Made by a program: the position numbers and the translations under genes
Shown: piece by piece, positions 44,680 to 57,676 of the stretch
How positions within the stretch are numbered: position 1 is the first letter of the stretch
Layout of the letters: every line of letters starts with the position of its first letter
Assembly: GCA_903813345.2 (NCBI GenBank)
Contig: CAIIXF020000005.1
Coordinates: forward strand, 29,331,375 to 29,391,374
Direction of reading: 5' to 3'
Origin: Owenia fusiformis
Lineage: Eukaryota > Annelida > Polychaeta > Sabellida > Oweniidae
Length of the DNA: 60,000 bases
Notes under the pieces: model-generated
What the model was told of the DNA's origin: nothing
What the model saw: the letters and a program-made list of their open reading frames with translations, nothing else
The model's database searches: none

Positions 44680-47300
44680 CAAGTATATATTGACATGGAA
44701 TTGAAGAGGAAGTATGACTCATTACTTAAAATGTGATTTCTGAGAGTTTTGACATTTGACCTTGACACTAGGGTGGTTTAAAGGTCAACTTTGAGAGTTG
44801 CTATTTTTGTCAAAATTTTACTGTTTCTAATCCAAGAAATGAAACCAATTGGCTTTATTTTGATTGTGACTGATAATAAGACATGTGAATAGAAATAATT
44901 TTTTTTAAATAAATTATCACGGGCAATTACCTTAAAATCCTGAGAATAAATACCAATATGGGCATTTTTAGGGGGACTATATTTTCTAGTTTCAAAAATG
45001 AATGTTGTTGTTGCCTTTTGAGACTCTAACAGTATCCTAAGCATGTTTTAAGAGTTGGGATGTGATTATTATTTTAAATGCCCATGGGCAATTAGGATAA
45101 AATGACTGAAATTAAATGCACACAAGGGCACTTCAAAAAGAATGGATTTTCTTATTTCAATTGCTTCTCGCCAGTTTTTGCCATTTTTGCCATATTCTAA
45201 ATAGTTATAGGGTCACTTTTACTAAATGCCCATTGGCATTTTATTTGGCATTTGAAATTAAAGTGTTTCAATGTACACTTACTTTTAAAGTTATTTGCCA
45301 ATTTGCAGTTCCCATATTTGAAACACAAAAAAATTCAGAGACATCCTCTCTCAATATATATCATAAAATATAAGGCAGCATCATGTATGAATGGCATGAC
45401 ACTCAAAGGATTGCCTAAAATAATTTCTACTTATTTCCTATTTAGAAAAACACTTAGGCAATTCAAAGATTTTCTTATAATAATGTCAGTAAATTCTATG
45501 TTTTCAGAAAAACAAAATGTTCCCATGTACTCTCTACTTGTAATGTATATAAATGACAAAGGGAATTGTGATCTTGGATTATATTGTAGCGAAATGAGTT
45601 CGAGACTGATTAAAAACTACATGTATATAAACTTCATTAACAAGGTCATCTGAACTTGAGAGGTGTGTTACTTGCTTTGGCACAATGTGTTAATGCATTT
45701 TCACTCTTGAATAATATATAAAACCCTTCAAATAAATGAAGGTTTTGTAGTTTTTAATATAAGGCTCTTCATCAGAATGCCAGCATATAATTAATTTTGG
45801 ATGGCCTAATCTGTACATGCAGTTATGTAGTGTACATGTATGCCCAGGCTAGCAGCCATATTGAAAACATAAACAAGTCAGGCTTATTTTCACCACAAAA
45901 GTTAAGTTTTAGTGGTGAGCCCAAACTCCCACAAAAATGATATTTGCAGAGAAGCTACTTTACAGTCTCTGCATTATACTGTTTCAATATATTTTTTGTG
46001 GGAGTGTGGGCTGACAGTTAACTTTTCAATGAAAGGGAATGAGCACCATGCTAAAACTTGATAACAAAGGGAACGAAAAATGACAATGTTTTCTAGATTT
46101 GCATAAGTAAACTACATACATCGCTAGATTTTGTCAATTTTCTTCTCCGAATACTTGTATGCCATATGTTCCATATATTAAATTCTATATAATGATGAGT
46201 TTTGATATTATTTTGATGGTAAACATAATGTGTACCCATATTCAGACAGCCTTGTGATAGGGGTCCTTACTGCCAATTTTTCAAAGAATGAGTTTTTCAG
46301 AAAAAGTCTAAGTGGACCAATAGTCTGTTAAATGGACCTGTTCTTTGTTGTTGAAAATAACAAGTTTTTCATCGGGCGTATTGAGGAGGGGTATATGGGT
46401 GTGCATGTGTTAGGGGCGGGGTAGACAATGGTAGAGAGGGTGTGGCGAAAATTGCTACTGAATATGTAAACGTGCTAAACCATTCTAGTGCGCGTGCTCA
46501 CAACTAATCATTTTATGCATTTATTAATGGTAACTACGATGTTTTGTAAAATAATGAGACACAATATGGCCAAACCGGTCAGATAGTAATCATCTCTTGC
46601 TTGGACAAAACTCTTGGTAATATACAAAATTAGGATTTATGTCCCCGAAATAAGTAACATGGCTTATTTATATGAGTCTAATAGGATTGGATCATTGAAA
46701 TGGGTGAATTAGTTTTAATGCTCCGTTAACTGATGATGAACTGTTATCGACCTGATAACTTGGGCCTTATAGGTAAACATTTCGTTATTAAAATACAACT
46801 TGAAAAAATTCAAAATTACAAATTACACCAGATATTGATGTTAGTCAATAGTCAGACTTAGGGAATAAAAGCATCCCCAACTTCCAACCCCGAACGACCT
46901 TCCCAGACAGCCCATCACTTCATATAAAGACAGCCCATCACTTCATATAAAGAACAGTAAAAGATCCAGAAACTGAATTGATTCCGTCCCCCGATGAACA
47001 GTTCCCTAGTTGTCTTTTCCAAGTTTTCATTTTGTTTCCAATTAACTTGAATAGAAAAAACGTGTATCTAAATCTCATAAAAACAAACAAATTAGGGATT
47101 TTATTCAAGTGTTTATTATTGGTCTTTTATTATCAAGGCATCCAAATTCTCATCCGTTCTTCGTAAAACTGGATTGAATATGTGCTTATACTGTAAACGT
47201 CAACGACGGTTCAGTAAGTATATTCGTCTTGATCGTAGCCCAGAGGGCAAAACGAGCTCAATTGTACTTGTTATTGTTTTTGAAAATAATAAATTAAGTG
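44680..47300. other. No gene; one small foldback at 45897-46026
   Basis: Frames here are short or low in complexity. At 45897-46026 AGTTAA and GAGCCCAAACTCCCACAAAAA are mirrored by TTTTTGTGGGAGTGTGGGCT and AGTTAACT, a foldback of about 130 bp. At 46909-46952 a 24-bp block (GACAGCCCATCACTTCATATAAA) is duplicated. Confidence 0.5.
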
Positions 47301-48915
47301 TCCTCCTACTCACCCTTGGTATACGCAGCTAACGAAAATTGACCGGCACGGGTCAAAAGCTGGACCGGCACGGGTTAACGGTTTTATTTGAATTTAAAAC
47401 AGCCATAACTTGCTCAATATTGACTTCCTCGTGTCTAAATTGAAATATATGATGCCTCCCGATGCTTTTAAGTACCCCAATTTTTTACAGATTTTTAAAC
47501 GGACCAAAACTCTCTCAATGAAATGCGCATTTATGCTCTTTTCTCTCGAGAACGACTGTCTCATTTTCACGATAACTTTTATTTAGTACTTCTAACATAT
47601 AAGATCTATTTTTCCCCATCAAGGTATGATGTAAATGACATGCTATTTACATATTGTGAGTTTCAATGACGCGCGTTTGATTTTATAAAAAATGCCAAAC
47701 TTTGTGACAAAGAATTTCCTCCTGCTTGCAGCGAGAAGACGGACCGGTTCGGGGCAATAGCAAAAAAATAATTCAGGAATCTTCATACATGTGTGTTACA
47801 TCTATTATTACAAGGATCTAAAGTTTTAAATCTTCTCTTAGAACGTCTCCGATAGACCGTTACATGTCCGTTGTAAATTCCAATGGTTAGAATATTGCCC
47901 ATCTATGCGATCAGGTCATTGCTCTATTTTTGTTCAGAATTGCATTCATTTCTGAACAAAATACTCAATCGGCAGGGCGCTGGCAGATGAATCGGGGCTT
48001 ATTTGAGATTTATTAATTACTTAGTTATTAATTACTTAGTCTATGTCTTTGTTTTTATAACTGCGGAAGTGTACCAAAACCACCTTGATTACAGAAGAGA
48101 TCATCGAGGAATTACTTTAGATTTTATGATTATAATTATTCTTTGCCTCTAGTCTCATTTCTTATACCTGCCTCTATTTGCGTATTTAATATTTGTCACA
48201 AACTATTTCAGCTATTTTACAAAACCAAAAGTTACTACATTATACGACCCCTGTAAAAGAAATGATGGTCCCCCAGGGATTATGGTCCCCTTTCTTAACG
48301 GCCCTTACTGGCCCTGATTGCGTATAAGATAATCAGGGAAAGAGTTGTATTGAGGTCACCATATAAATCAATGGAGAGTGGGACCATAATTTGAGAGGAC
48401 CTCCTACCCTTTTACAGGGGGAATGAGCATTAACATAATCAGATTTTAGGATGCATTTGCAAATTGTATTTAAAATTCACATGGGAACTTAAGGAAAAGA
48501 AGGAAAATGGGTCTTAAAATTTGACACTCACTCATGGAAATAGCATGATGCGTGTGCCTGAAAACAAGTACGGTAAGTACGGCAATCAAAAAATCTTGCC
48601 TCCAGACTATTCCCCTCTATTTCAGCCAAAAGTCACAGACTCATGGCGGGGCTTGTAGCTAAATGATCAATCATCATTAGTGAATTTCAATTTTCACTGG
48701 TAATAGCAATTATAACAATAGCAATTATCCTTTCAATAGTTTTAGCTTATCAAAAGAAGGGAGTTCATCCGTTGCTTCTTTTACCATCTGAACTCCAGAG
48801 TAAACGATAATAATGTATAAGGGTTCTCTAAAAGCTTCATCAATAATCGCAAAATAATAAACTCAATATTATATATCATATGACAGTTCAAATCGTGAGA
48901 ATGGTGGCAACGGAG

Positions 48916-48974
48916 TGGTAGAGCGGTGACAAAATGCATGGCGAGAAGCCGTGCAGCTTAGGGGTTTGGATACC
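48916..48974 (+). other. tRNA-like box A/box B pair, remnant
   Basis: TGGTAGAGCGG (48916-48926) fits the RNA polymerase III box A, and GGTTTGGATACC (48963-48974) is a near match to box B with 36 bp between them. A clean tRNA fold is not evident. It may be a decayed tRNA or the head of a tRNA-derived SINE. Confidence 0.25.
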
Positions 48975-49008
48975 ATATACATTATTTTGACTAAGCCAGG
49001 GGCCTACT

Positions 49009-51174
49009 CACCCCGGGTGATCAATATCCTGTGTTCCGAATTTCGTTCCAGCAAGTCAGTGACCCGAGTTGTGTTTTTACTGAATCCCGATAAATATGGC
49101 GTCTCGTTCGCCACTGGACGAGCCAGGTGACGAAAATGTGTCAAACAAATCAGATAGCATAAGATAAGAATGAATATAGAGTAATGCATTCGGTGCTGGA
49201 ATATGTTTTCAACATGTTCCTAAACGATTATCCATATGTGTAGGCTATTAATGCAAATCGAAGCATGAAACCAACATGACCCAATTCGAAAAGCTCGCAG
49301 AAAACGATATCAGCGAGTCGTTCTTTGCCTTCTGTAAGTAATGATGGATACTCTGAGCATTGTAAAACTGTAAAGTATACCTTATTAGTATGTCTCAACT
49401 TGTGCTATGTTTGAATCCAAGCTATTATCTTTCATAAGCGTCATAGAAGTCGTTGAAAGATATATTCCATTCTACCGAATAGGAATAGTCATTGTCCCGA
49501 AGCTACAGAATAAGATTATATATATTTTGTATACTTTGAAAGCTAATTTGGTGCTAGCCTACCTTTCTTGTTATTATTTTACAAATTCAAGATCGAATTT
49601 CCCTGTATATTGATTTCCACATTGGCATTGAACTGCAAATACAGGGTGTCCCAAAAAGTGTACCCACTTTATAGAAGGAATATAACTATTCAAAAAAATT
49701 GAACTTTTCACATGATTAGGATGCTCTCAATTAGATTTTTAAAAATAAAAAATGTGTGCAAATCAAAACATTGCATTGCTGTCTGGTACAACCACGATGA
49801 CCATTTACAGGCCCGTATCCAGGATTCACCATTGGGGAGCGGTTTTACCAAGGGTGGAGTTTTTGCCAAGGGGGGGGGGGCTTTTTGACAGTTTTGATAG
49901 CACGATCGTATGTATAGTATCAGTATCTCAATGATAATACCTCAATTTGAGGTTTATTTGAGCCTAGCCTTCTGCTATAAGTATGATCTGGCTGGCATCT
50001 GTTGTTTTGGCAAAAAATCATGTGAAAAGTGCTCAGAATGGTGAAAAACTACAAGTTTTTGAGAGAATTTCTGACCAGGCCCCACCCCCTCCTATCTGCG
50101 GGCCTGATTTAATAAATTATGCATGGATCCTGCCATTACCTTAGCAATGCTATCGTGAAAGCCTGGTGTGACCGTCGCCTTTATGTGACATTTATGGCTT
50201 ACTAAGTGAAGACTTTTTAGCCTGTTGTCAATATTATTATATTTTTATGGGTAAATTGTAATGCCTACTCTAACAGTGACAACGTTGAAATATATTACAA
50301 TACCTGGCATATACCTGCTATATGATATGCTATATTTTTTGTCAATCCCTGGTTTTTGTGACAATGTTAAAATATATCATAAAAATGCCTGCTACAGTAT
50401 GTGCAATGTGGATTGTGAAATGACCATTCTTTGAAGGTGTTGCAACATAGTCTCATAATTTACACATGTTGTATTGTACTCTCATCCTCTGATGTGTGTG
50501 GCCTCTTGACAATTTTCACATATTTTAACATGGGAAATCCTCAATTAATCAAATCCACTACTCATTTATTAATCACTCAGACTAGAAAAAAATCAGTCAA
50601 GTTGGCAAAGTATCAATATTATCAAATGCATTCAATTCTTATTTTTGATAAATTAAGATATCACACGTGAGTATACACTGTTTCTGTTCATTATGATTCA
50701 ATAGTCTATAAGCATTTATCCATGAAGTGCGTCGGAACACTGGCGATTCCTATTCGGTACTATGGAATATATCTTATTATGCCTTCTAGGACGCTTATGC
50801 AAAGAAATGGTTTACATTCACTGGAAGCACGAGTTGGTACATACTTTGAACGTCTACCCAGCAATTATACCATGATAACAGTTTATCTCATTAACTAACA
50901 GAAGGTCAAAAACTGCTCGGTGACGATTAGCAGTAATGCCCAACGCATATGGATAAACAACTAAGAAAATGTTGCAAACATATTTAGGCACCGAATGCGC
51001 CACTCTATATTCAGTCTTACCTTATGCTGTCAGAAAGTTTTGAATAATTGTCGACATCAACATCGTCTGTTGTAAAATTAGCCGCCATATTTGTCGGGAT
51101 TCAGTAAAACACAACTCGGGTCACTGACTTGCTGGAACGAAATTCGGAACACAGGATATTGATCACCCGGGGTG
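49009..51174. mobile_element. 2.17-kb element with about 105-bp inverted ends, duplication CTACT
   Basis: Left end CACCCCGGGTGATCAATATC, continuing through TCCAGCAAGTCAGTGACCC, is mirrored at the right end (GATATTGATCACCCGGGGTG). CTACT flanks it at 49004-49008 and 51175-51179. It is nested inside the 9.8-kb element and has no transposase-like frame. Confidence 0.85.
49808..50106. mobile_element. CAGGCCCGTATCC-ended short element
   Basis: The CAGGCCCGTATCCAGGATT start is mirrored by CTGCGGGCCTG at the end, with a G-run inside. It belongs to the GGGCGTAGCC-like group and is nested inside the 2.17-kb element. Confidence 0.55.
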
Positions 51175-51311
51175 CTACTGTCCAGTAGTTCTTCTCCCTT
51201 AAATACAATTTTATCTACCTTGCGTTACTTTTAAGTTTACCTCCGTGTCATGGGTATTCTGAGGCACGCCTCTCTAGCGAAAGCCCGGAGTTTTAGCCAT
51301 ACAGTATGACG

Positions 51312-51525
51312 CAGCCCCGTAGCCAGGATTTGCCATAGGAGGTTCACTTCTCGAAAAATTCCAAGGGGGGTTTACTTGTGCCAATTTTGGTCCAAAAATG
51401 GCCGAAATCACCTAAAACGTGTTCAGAATGGTGAAAACCGCATGATTTTGAAAGATTTTTTGCAAGGGGGGGGGGGGGGTAAGTCGAACCCATCGAACCC
51501 CCCTGGCTACGTGCCTGTGACGGGC
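51312..51525. mobile_element. CCCGTAGCCAGG-ended short element
   Basis: CCCCGTAGCCAGGATTTGCC at the left is mirrored by CCTGGCTACGTGCC at the right. A run of 14 G lies before the right end. It shares GTTCAGAATGGTGAAAA-like interior sequence with the element at 49808. Confidence 0.6.
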
Positions 51526-52467
51526 CTGATATCTAGAGGGGGCTTGATAATGATCAGGGGTGCGGGTAAACAAATTCTTATTCCCCGTCGAACATGAATA
51601 CAATTATATTTGCAAGGAGATGATGGGCTGACGCAAGTGAAGTTAATTTGTTGTTGTATCATAAGTAAATAAGTCTAGAAATACACGGACAAAATGTAAT
51701 CAGAAAGGTGGACTTATTAGTATTATTTGTTATACATAACTAAAACGCTATGTTAGATGTCTGTAATTCCCCCCCCCCTCACCAAGGGCTATGCATTGTT
51801 TCGAGTGATATAAAACCTAGATTCGTAGAACATTGATAAAACAGCCTCGTCACGTTTGGATCATGGAACATACCTGTACTACTATTTCGTACTTTCGCAC
51901 ATTAACAATTTATCACAAAATGTCATGTTGACCTCGATTTGACCCTTTTGAATAACAATACTTTTTTGAAGTGCAAATTGAATATTAAAGGCTTGCAAAA
52001 TACCAACAATATTGAAAACAGATAAGTAATAATAAATCGCCGGGGGAATTCCAAATATCCAAATCCCTCCACCATTGCGACTATGTGTTATAATGGGCAT
52101 TTAATTGAAAGTCTGTTATAAAAAGGTTGCAGACATTAGGCTCTTTAAAAGTTTGTCATATATTGCTATTTATATACCATTTGTCTTCTATAGCTTCTTA
52201 AGCATCAAATATCAAATCACAATAGTCCAGGGAAAAAATAATTGTGACTAATGGCAAAATGTTCATTCTTAATTTAATGAAATTCACTTTTGGATACTAG
52301 GATAGGTACTTTTAAAAGTAGATTATTTGTTTGATTGAGAAAATTGTTTTTTTTATCAAATTAACATGGATTTTTTAAAGAATTTTTTGTCATAAATGTT
52401 AGTAACAATAGCAATCAATAATTTGTAAATTATGTGCAGCATATGTAATCCGGAATATGCACACAAT

Positions 52468-52731
52468 GTGCCAATCCTGTATGTATCCAGGCGTCAGGAT
52501 TCATACAGGATTGGCACACTGCGAGCGTATCCTGTATGAATCCAGATGCAGGATTCATACTGGATTCCTACACGCGTCAATCCTGTATAAATCCTGACAC
52601 AGGATATGTACAGGATATGTACATTCGGTGCCAATCCTGTATGAATCCAGGCGTCAGGATTCATACAGGTTTGGCACACGGGGTGCATATCCTGTATGTA
52701 TCCTGACGTCAGGATTCGTTGTATTCGTACA
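52468..52731. repeat. Palindrome cluster on ATCCTGTATGAATCC, 160-bp period
   Basis: Stems of ATCCTGTATGAATCC and its complement alternate five or six times, separated by short CGTC-containing loops. The block starting GTGCCAATCCTGTATG at 52468 recurs at 52628, giving a 160-bp higher-order period with about 1.6 copies. Confidence 0.85.
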
Positions 52732-53481
52732 CATTTTTTGCTGTGTAAATTTTAAATTAAAACACCACTTGAAGAGAAATCAACTCATTTCCCACAAATG
52801 CCGGTTGGTGTTAATTAAAGGTGCAACAATTAGTGCAGAGGGGCCATTCAACGATCATGGACCAGTGCCAAAATATATTTAAGTTTGGATATTTCATCAA
52901 GACTAACATCTATTTTTATTATCTACAAAGAAACCCCCTAGATAAACATTATTTCAGCTGATATTCCTCTTGAAACATGGTGGATCTTAAAAATATAAAA
53001 GTGGATTTCCCCTTTTTCAAGCTTTGAACTGAATTTACACTTCTTAAGGCTGAAATTGATAGTTTATCCATACATTTTAAGAAAATAGGTATGTCAAAGA
53101 AGATGTTAAGCCAAATGTTGCCTTGATAGCTCAGAATTTTTTTTGATTTTCCTATTTTCTCCCTACAGGCCTTGTTGCCCCTTTAAACAAGAAATATTTG
53201 ATAAAAATGGTCAAAATAGTTGGTTTCAACAATAATCGATACTCATCAAGCCAGTTGATTATTTCGATAAATTGATTAGTCGCAAAGGTTGCAAATAAAA
53301 TTCCAGGTTTTAGGATAAATTCAACACATTGATGTCCGAATATTTCTACATGTGGCAAAAGCTCGTGGAAAATCTCAAGGATTAGGGAACAAGGTGATGT
53401 ACCTCAGTGGCCGTTATATGTGATGTACTAGAATGGTAATTGTATATACATGTATTTCTATAACCGAGGACACTGTAATTT

Positions 53482-53620
53482 TACAATGCAATTTTACAAT
53501 GCAATACAGTACAATACAATACAATAACATCCAACACCATACAATATCATTCCATGCCATTCCAATCCATACCATACCATACCATACCACATCATACCAC
53601 ACCATACAATACAATACAAC
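53482..53620 (+). repeat. 5-bp microsatellite (ACAAT / CATAC)n, degenerate
   Basis: The run alternates between ACAAT and CCATA units with occasional slips, and is 5-bp periodic throughout. Confidence 0.9.
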
Positions 53621-53735
53621 ATATGTGTCCATTTTTGACCTTCATGATAAACTTCCTTCGAAAACGTGTACATACGTTCATAAGGAAGAGTGATAAAATC
53701 TACCTAAAACCAACTAACTAAAAAATATTTAGTAC

Positions 53736-53862
53736 CTGGATCATCTTCTGCTTGGTACCACTCTCTAACAAGCTTGCATAGATTAGCTTCATTTACATGT
53801 CCCCTCCGCCGCATTTCAATCTCGACGTCTTCTGCGAACACAGTCATTGCATATCCAACATT
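53736..53862 (-). CDS. Isolated exon-like stretch inside the 9.8-kb transposon
   Basis: The stretch is bounded by a TGCAG acceptor and a CAG/GTACTA donor. It encodes MTVFAEDVEIEMRRRGHVNE followed by ANLCKLVREWYQAEDDPG. The composition is protein-like, and the REWYQAEDDPG end recalls uncharacterised invertebrate proteins often found in repeat-rich loci (recollection only). No partner exons were found. Confidence 0.35.
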
Positions 53863-54460
53863 CTGCATCCAAAAGATGCCTGAGAAATGCAAGATTTGTA
53901 AAAAAAAGTATGCACGAGCAGGAGAATGAGAAAACAACATGAGTTAGATGTGCACAGCAAAAGAAGGGATTACATTTGTACATGCCATGCAAAATTCAAA
54001 CAAAGAAGAAATCTTGCGCATTGTAAAAAAAGAGGACATACATGTACATGTAGGCCTATAGACCAGGAAAACGACAAGTGACTTCAACATGTAGACTATC
54101 ACTAAAGCGCATGTTTTTGTATATGCTTCTTATTTTAGTGTTCCTGTTTTATTTTTTCTCATGACATTTCAATGTTACATCGTATTTGCAATATTTTTGA
54201 ATAAAATATTTTCTGTCTTGAGTTATTGTTTCTCTGCTAATAGAAATCATATAGTATACGATATATATACCGATACTGTAAACCTTGAAAGTACTGTTGA
54301 CTGAGAATAATCGAATACTAGTAATACGTGAAGAAATATTTGATAAGTTGATCAAGATATCATATTTCACGAAAAAAACATATAATACGATTTAGATTTT
54401 TTTCAATTTCTTTTTTCAATTCTGATTTAAAAATAATAATTTTGAAACAGTAACTAGCAG

Positions 54461-54553
54461 CGGTCAACAGTACTGAGTAGCGGTCAACAGTACCCAGTAA
54501 CGGTCAACAGTACCCAGAAGCGGTCAACAGTACCCAGTATCGGTCAACAGTAC
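54461..54553 (+). repeat. 20-bp tandem repeat, 4.6 copies
   Basis: The unit is CGGTCAACAGTACCCAGTAA, starting at 54461, 54481, 54501, 54521 and 54541 with point changes only. Confidence 0.92.
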
Positions 54554-56216
54554 ATATTGACCTAATCAATCGCTAATTGACCAATCAAAATTGAGTATTT
54601 CAACTGAGGTACTAACAATGTCTAGCAATCTACGGTCTGTTCGCGGAGGTCAGTAATTCCAAGAGATAAACCTTGTATTTCAACCGATCGCACATAACCT
54701 ATTTTCACATACCTTCAGAGGCATATTTGCTAGAAGCATAGAAATTACTTGGACACTTCTCTTGCAGTTGCAATGAAATTTCCCCGTGCAGTGAACAATT
54801 TACTGAGGTTCGAAGATTTAAAAAGATAACAACGTTTCTAATTATTTACTAATCTTATCATCATTTACACATCTCGGGATGCTTTTCATGCCAGATCCGA
54901 TTATTTGGGAAACTGAAAATATATTTTTGTGACCCATGTAGCAAATATTCGTCATTGTAGTAATGATAGTAGGAAAGCATTTTTAGTTCTACAAGTATGA
55001 GAATATTATAATGTTTTGATATTTCAAGCTAACTCTCGATTGAAAATAGATTAACCTTTGATAGATTAAACTTTGGAAAGACAAAAACGCGATTGGATGT
55101 TATCGAGCTTTACTAGGAGAACTAAAAAATATATATTTCATATCGTACTTTTCAAAACAGAAATTGCTATGTTCAGTGATACATAATATTCACCTGCTGC
55201 TCTGATACATACTATTTACCTTCCTAGTTATGGGGTACAAAGGGATTATGAATCGGGGAGATTTTAATATGGAGTTTATGTAGGGGTAGGAAATGCATAT
55301 CTCCGGAGCAGTAAACCCCATTTCGAAACCGAGCGTAAATAACTGCTTTATCCTATACCCAGAAGATTTTTAGAATTGCCAAAAGTGGAAAGGTATGCTC
55401 GGGAGCGGGAGATATGGCGGGAGATACGTAGGTTCTGGATATGGAAACTTAAGAGTCGGGATACAGATGCGAATATAACTTATCTTCCTAAAACTACTTG
55501 GCATAGGATAAATAGAGATTACTCTATATGAGGTTCTAGGTTTCAAGGGCAGATACATTATATGGTCCTAGGATAATACCAATATTCAGAACCTACTAAA
55601 GGAAAAACTGTTTATCCCATGCCCCTTTATATTCAATGGCTTGATTTTTCCAGCGCACTTGGCACTTAAATATTTAAGATAATGAGAACTGAGTCTAACG
55701 TGAAGCGGGAAGATACATCCGCCTGCTCAGCCGGCATGTGAATATGGATTATGTTGGAGGTTTTTGGATACAGGGTTTATCCTCAGGGAAATTCTCAGGT
55801 GTATTTCCCAATGGACCGCAGGGACCGAGGGATATATATATGTATCTCATACTTAAGTGGGTTTGGGGTAGATATCACCCGGGAATATATATCATATATG
55901 AGGAGCGGGCAGGATATATTGTATATGTCCCGTTCCAAGCCAAATGCGGGCAGATATAATATATCCATCCCGCTCCCGGGAATTTTTCAAAAGTTTGAAA
56001 AAGTTTAAAAATCAAAATTTTTAAAAGTTTTAAATTTTAAATTTTAAATTTTTTAAAGTTTAAATGTTACAATTTCATTGTATTGAACAAAAAGAATATT
56101 ACGAAAATGTTAAATATAAATTTTGCTTTTACTATAGGCCTATCTTGTCATTTGAAAAAGGTGGAATCCCAACTCACTAACTAACTACTAACCCACTCAA
56201 GTATGAGATACACCAG

Positions 56217-56354
56217 TTATGTACGGTCGGTTTTGGATATAGGGTATATCCATCGGGAAATATTTATATCTCCCCTTGGTCCCTTCGGTCCCTCGGGGAG
56301 ATATAAATATATCCCTCAGGATATACCCTATATCCAAAACCTCCCAGTACATAA
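56217..56354. repeat. Near-perfect hairpin of about 138 bp
   Basis: TTTTGGATATAGGGTATATCC with flanking TTATGTAC pairs with GGATATACCCTATATCCAAAA and GTACATAA around a CTTCGG loop region; the inner stem ATATTTATATCTCCCC also pairs. A diverged, one-armed relative is at about 55746-55850 (GGAGGTTTTTGGATACAGGG). Confidence 0.85.
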
Positions 56355-57129
56355 CCCTTATATATTTCCAGCTGTATCCAACTTGCTCTGGATAATATTA
56401 ATCAGCTTTTACCAACCTATTTTTTACCTCAAATGCGTCGTAGAATGGGATAAATGTTGGTATACAATAAATATTTTAATTAAAAGTGTCCCAAGAAGCG
56501 ATGGAACGATGACCTGATCGCATAGTTGGGCAATATTCTAACCATTGGAATTCACAACCGAAGGTAAGTTGGACATGTAACGGTTTGTCGGAGAGGTTCT
56601 AAGAGAAGATTTGAAACTTTAGATCCTTGTAATAATAGATGTAACACACATGAATAAAGATTCCTGAATGATGTTCATGCTATTGCCCCGAACCGGTCCG
56701 TCTTCTCGCTGCAAGCAGGAGGAAATTCTTTGTCACAAAGTTTGGCATTTTTTATAAAATCAAACGCGCGTCATTGAAACTCACAATATGTAAATAGCAT
56801 GTCATTTACATCATACCTTGATGGGGAAAAATAGATCTTATATGTTAGAAGTACTAAATAAAAGTTATCGTGAAAATGAGACAGTCGTTCTCGAGAGAAA
56901 AGAGCATAAATGCGCATTTAGAGAGTTTTGGTCCGTTTAAAAATCTGTAAAAAATTGGGGTACTTAAAAGCATCGGGAGGCATCATATATTTCAAATTAG
57001 ACACGAGGAAGTCAATATTGAGCAAGTTATGGCTGTTTTAAATTCAAATAAAACCGTTAACCCGTGCCGGTCCAGCTTTTGACCCGTGCCGGTCAATTTT
57101 CGTTAGCTGCGTATACCAAGGGTGCTACT

Positions 57130-57676
57130 GAAAGAAAACAACTCGATATGTACACTTCTCTCAATATTCAATATAAGTTTGGCATCACCAATTCCCCTTC
57201 TAGAGCACGTGTTAAAGCATGTTCATATTGACACTTTTATCTAAAACGTAGTTATTGTTGCCAAACTTTTGGAGGAGAGTGTATGATTTCTTGTAGCCCG
57301 GCGCCTAGTTTTACATTTTAGATTGCAGACACAGTTATGGATTATAGAATCCAAAATAAGCGAACGGAGTTTTGAGCTCTTCTAAGATTCCAAACGTTCA
57401 AACGGAAATAAACTTATTGTATAGATTAAACACTCCTGGAATCTACATATCGAAAACAATGGAAAGTCGATTTATTCATAAATGCTTGTTGACCTTTGAT
57501 ACCGTGTTTCCAGATTCCCATGGTGTTCCAAATGTTCCAAATAAGTTAGTATTTGTAATTACTAATAATTATCTCTTGTGTTTATCTGTGCCTTTAATAT
57601 GCCCACACATACAATGTTCCAACGTATGTTTGAATGTTTGTCATTAGATTCTATGTTCTTCTTCACTTGCATTCAT
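57130..57676. other. Downstream of the GPCR gene; possible poly(A) signal
   Basis: On the minus strand, AATAAA at 57476-57471 lies about 200 bp after the receptor stop and may mark its 3' end. No other gene is visible. Confidence 0.4.

Larger units (their letters stand above)
47311..57124. mobile_element. 9.8-kb transposon with about 610-bp inverted ends, duplication CTACT
   Basis: The left end (47311 to about 47924, CACCCTTGGTATACGCAGC onwards) and right end (about 56511-57124, reading GCTGCGTATACCAAGGGTG) are near-identical inverted copies. CTACT flanks both (47306-47310 and 57125-57129). The inside contains palindrome clusters, a 20-bp array, a nested 2.17-kb element and only one protein-like exon (53736-53862). 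No transposase is visible, so it is either non-autonomous or its gene is too broken up to read. Confidence 0.8.

Noticed and set aside
48901-48975. Functional tRNA gene
   Set aside because: Box A is good, but box B has an extra base and I cannot form a convincing acceptor stem; kept only as a low-confidence remnant.
53414-53693. Frames over the Tyr/Met/Val-rich and Ile/His/Thr-rich stretch
   Set aside because: Translation of a 5-bp microsatellite.
47311-57124. Polinton/Maverick identity for the 9.8-kb element
   Set aside because: The size and long inverted ends fit loosely, but the target duplication is 5 bp rather than 6, the ends are CACCC, and no polymerase, integrase or capsid-like frames are visible.
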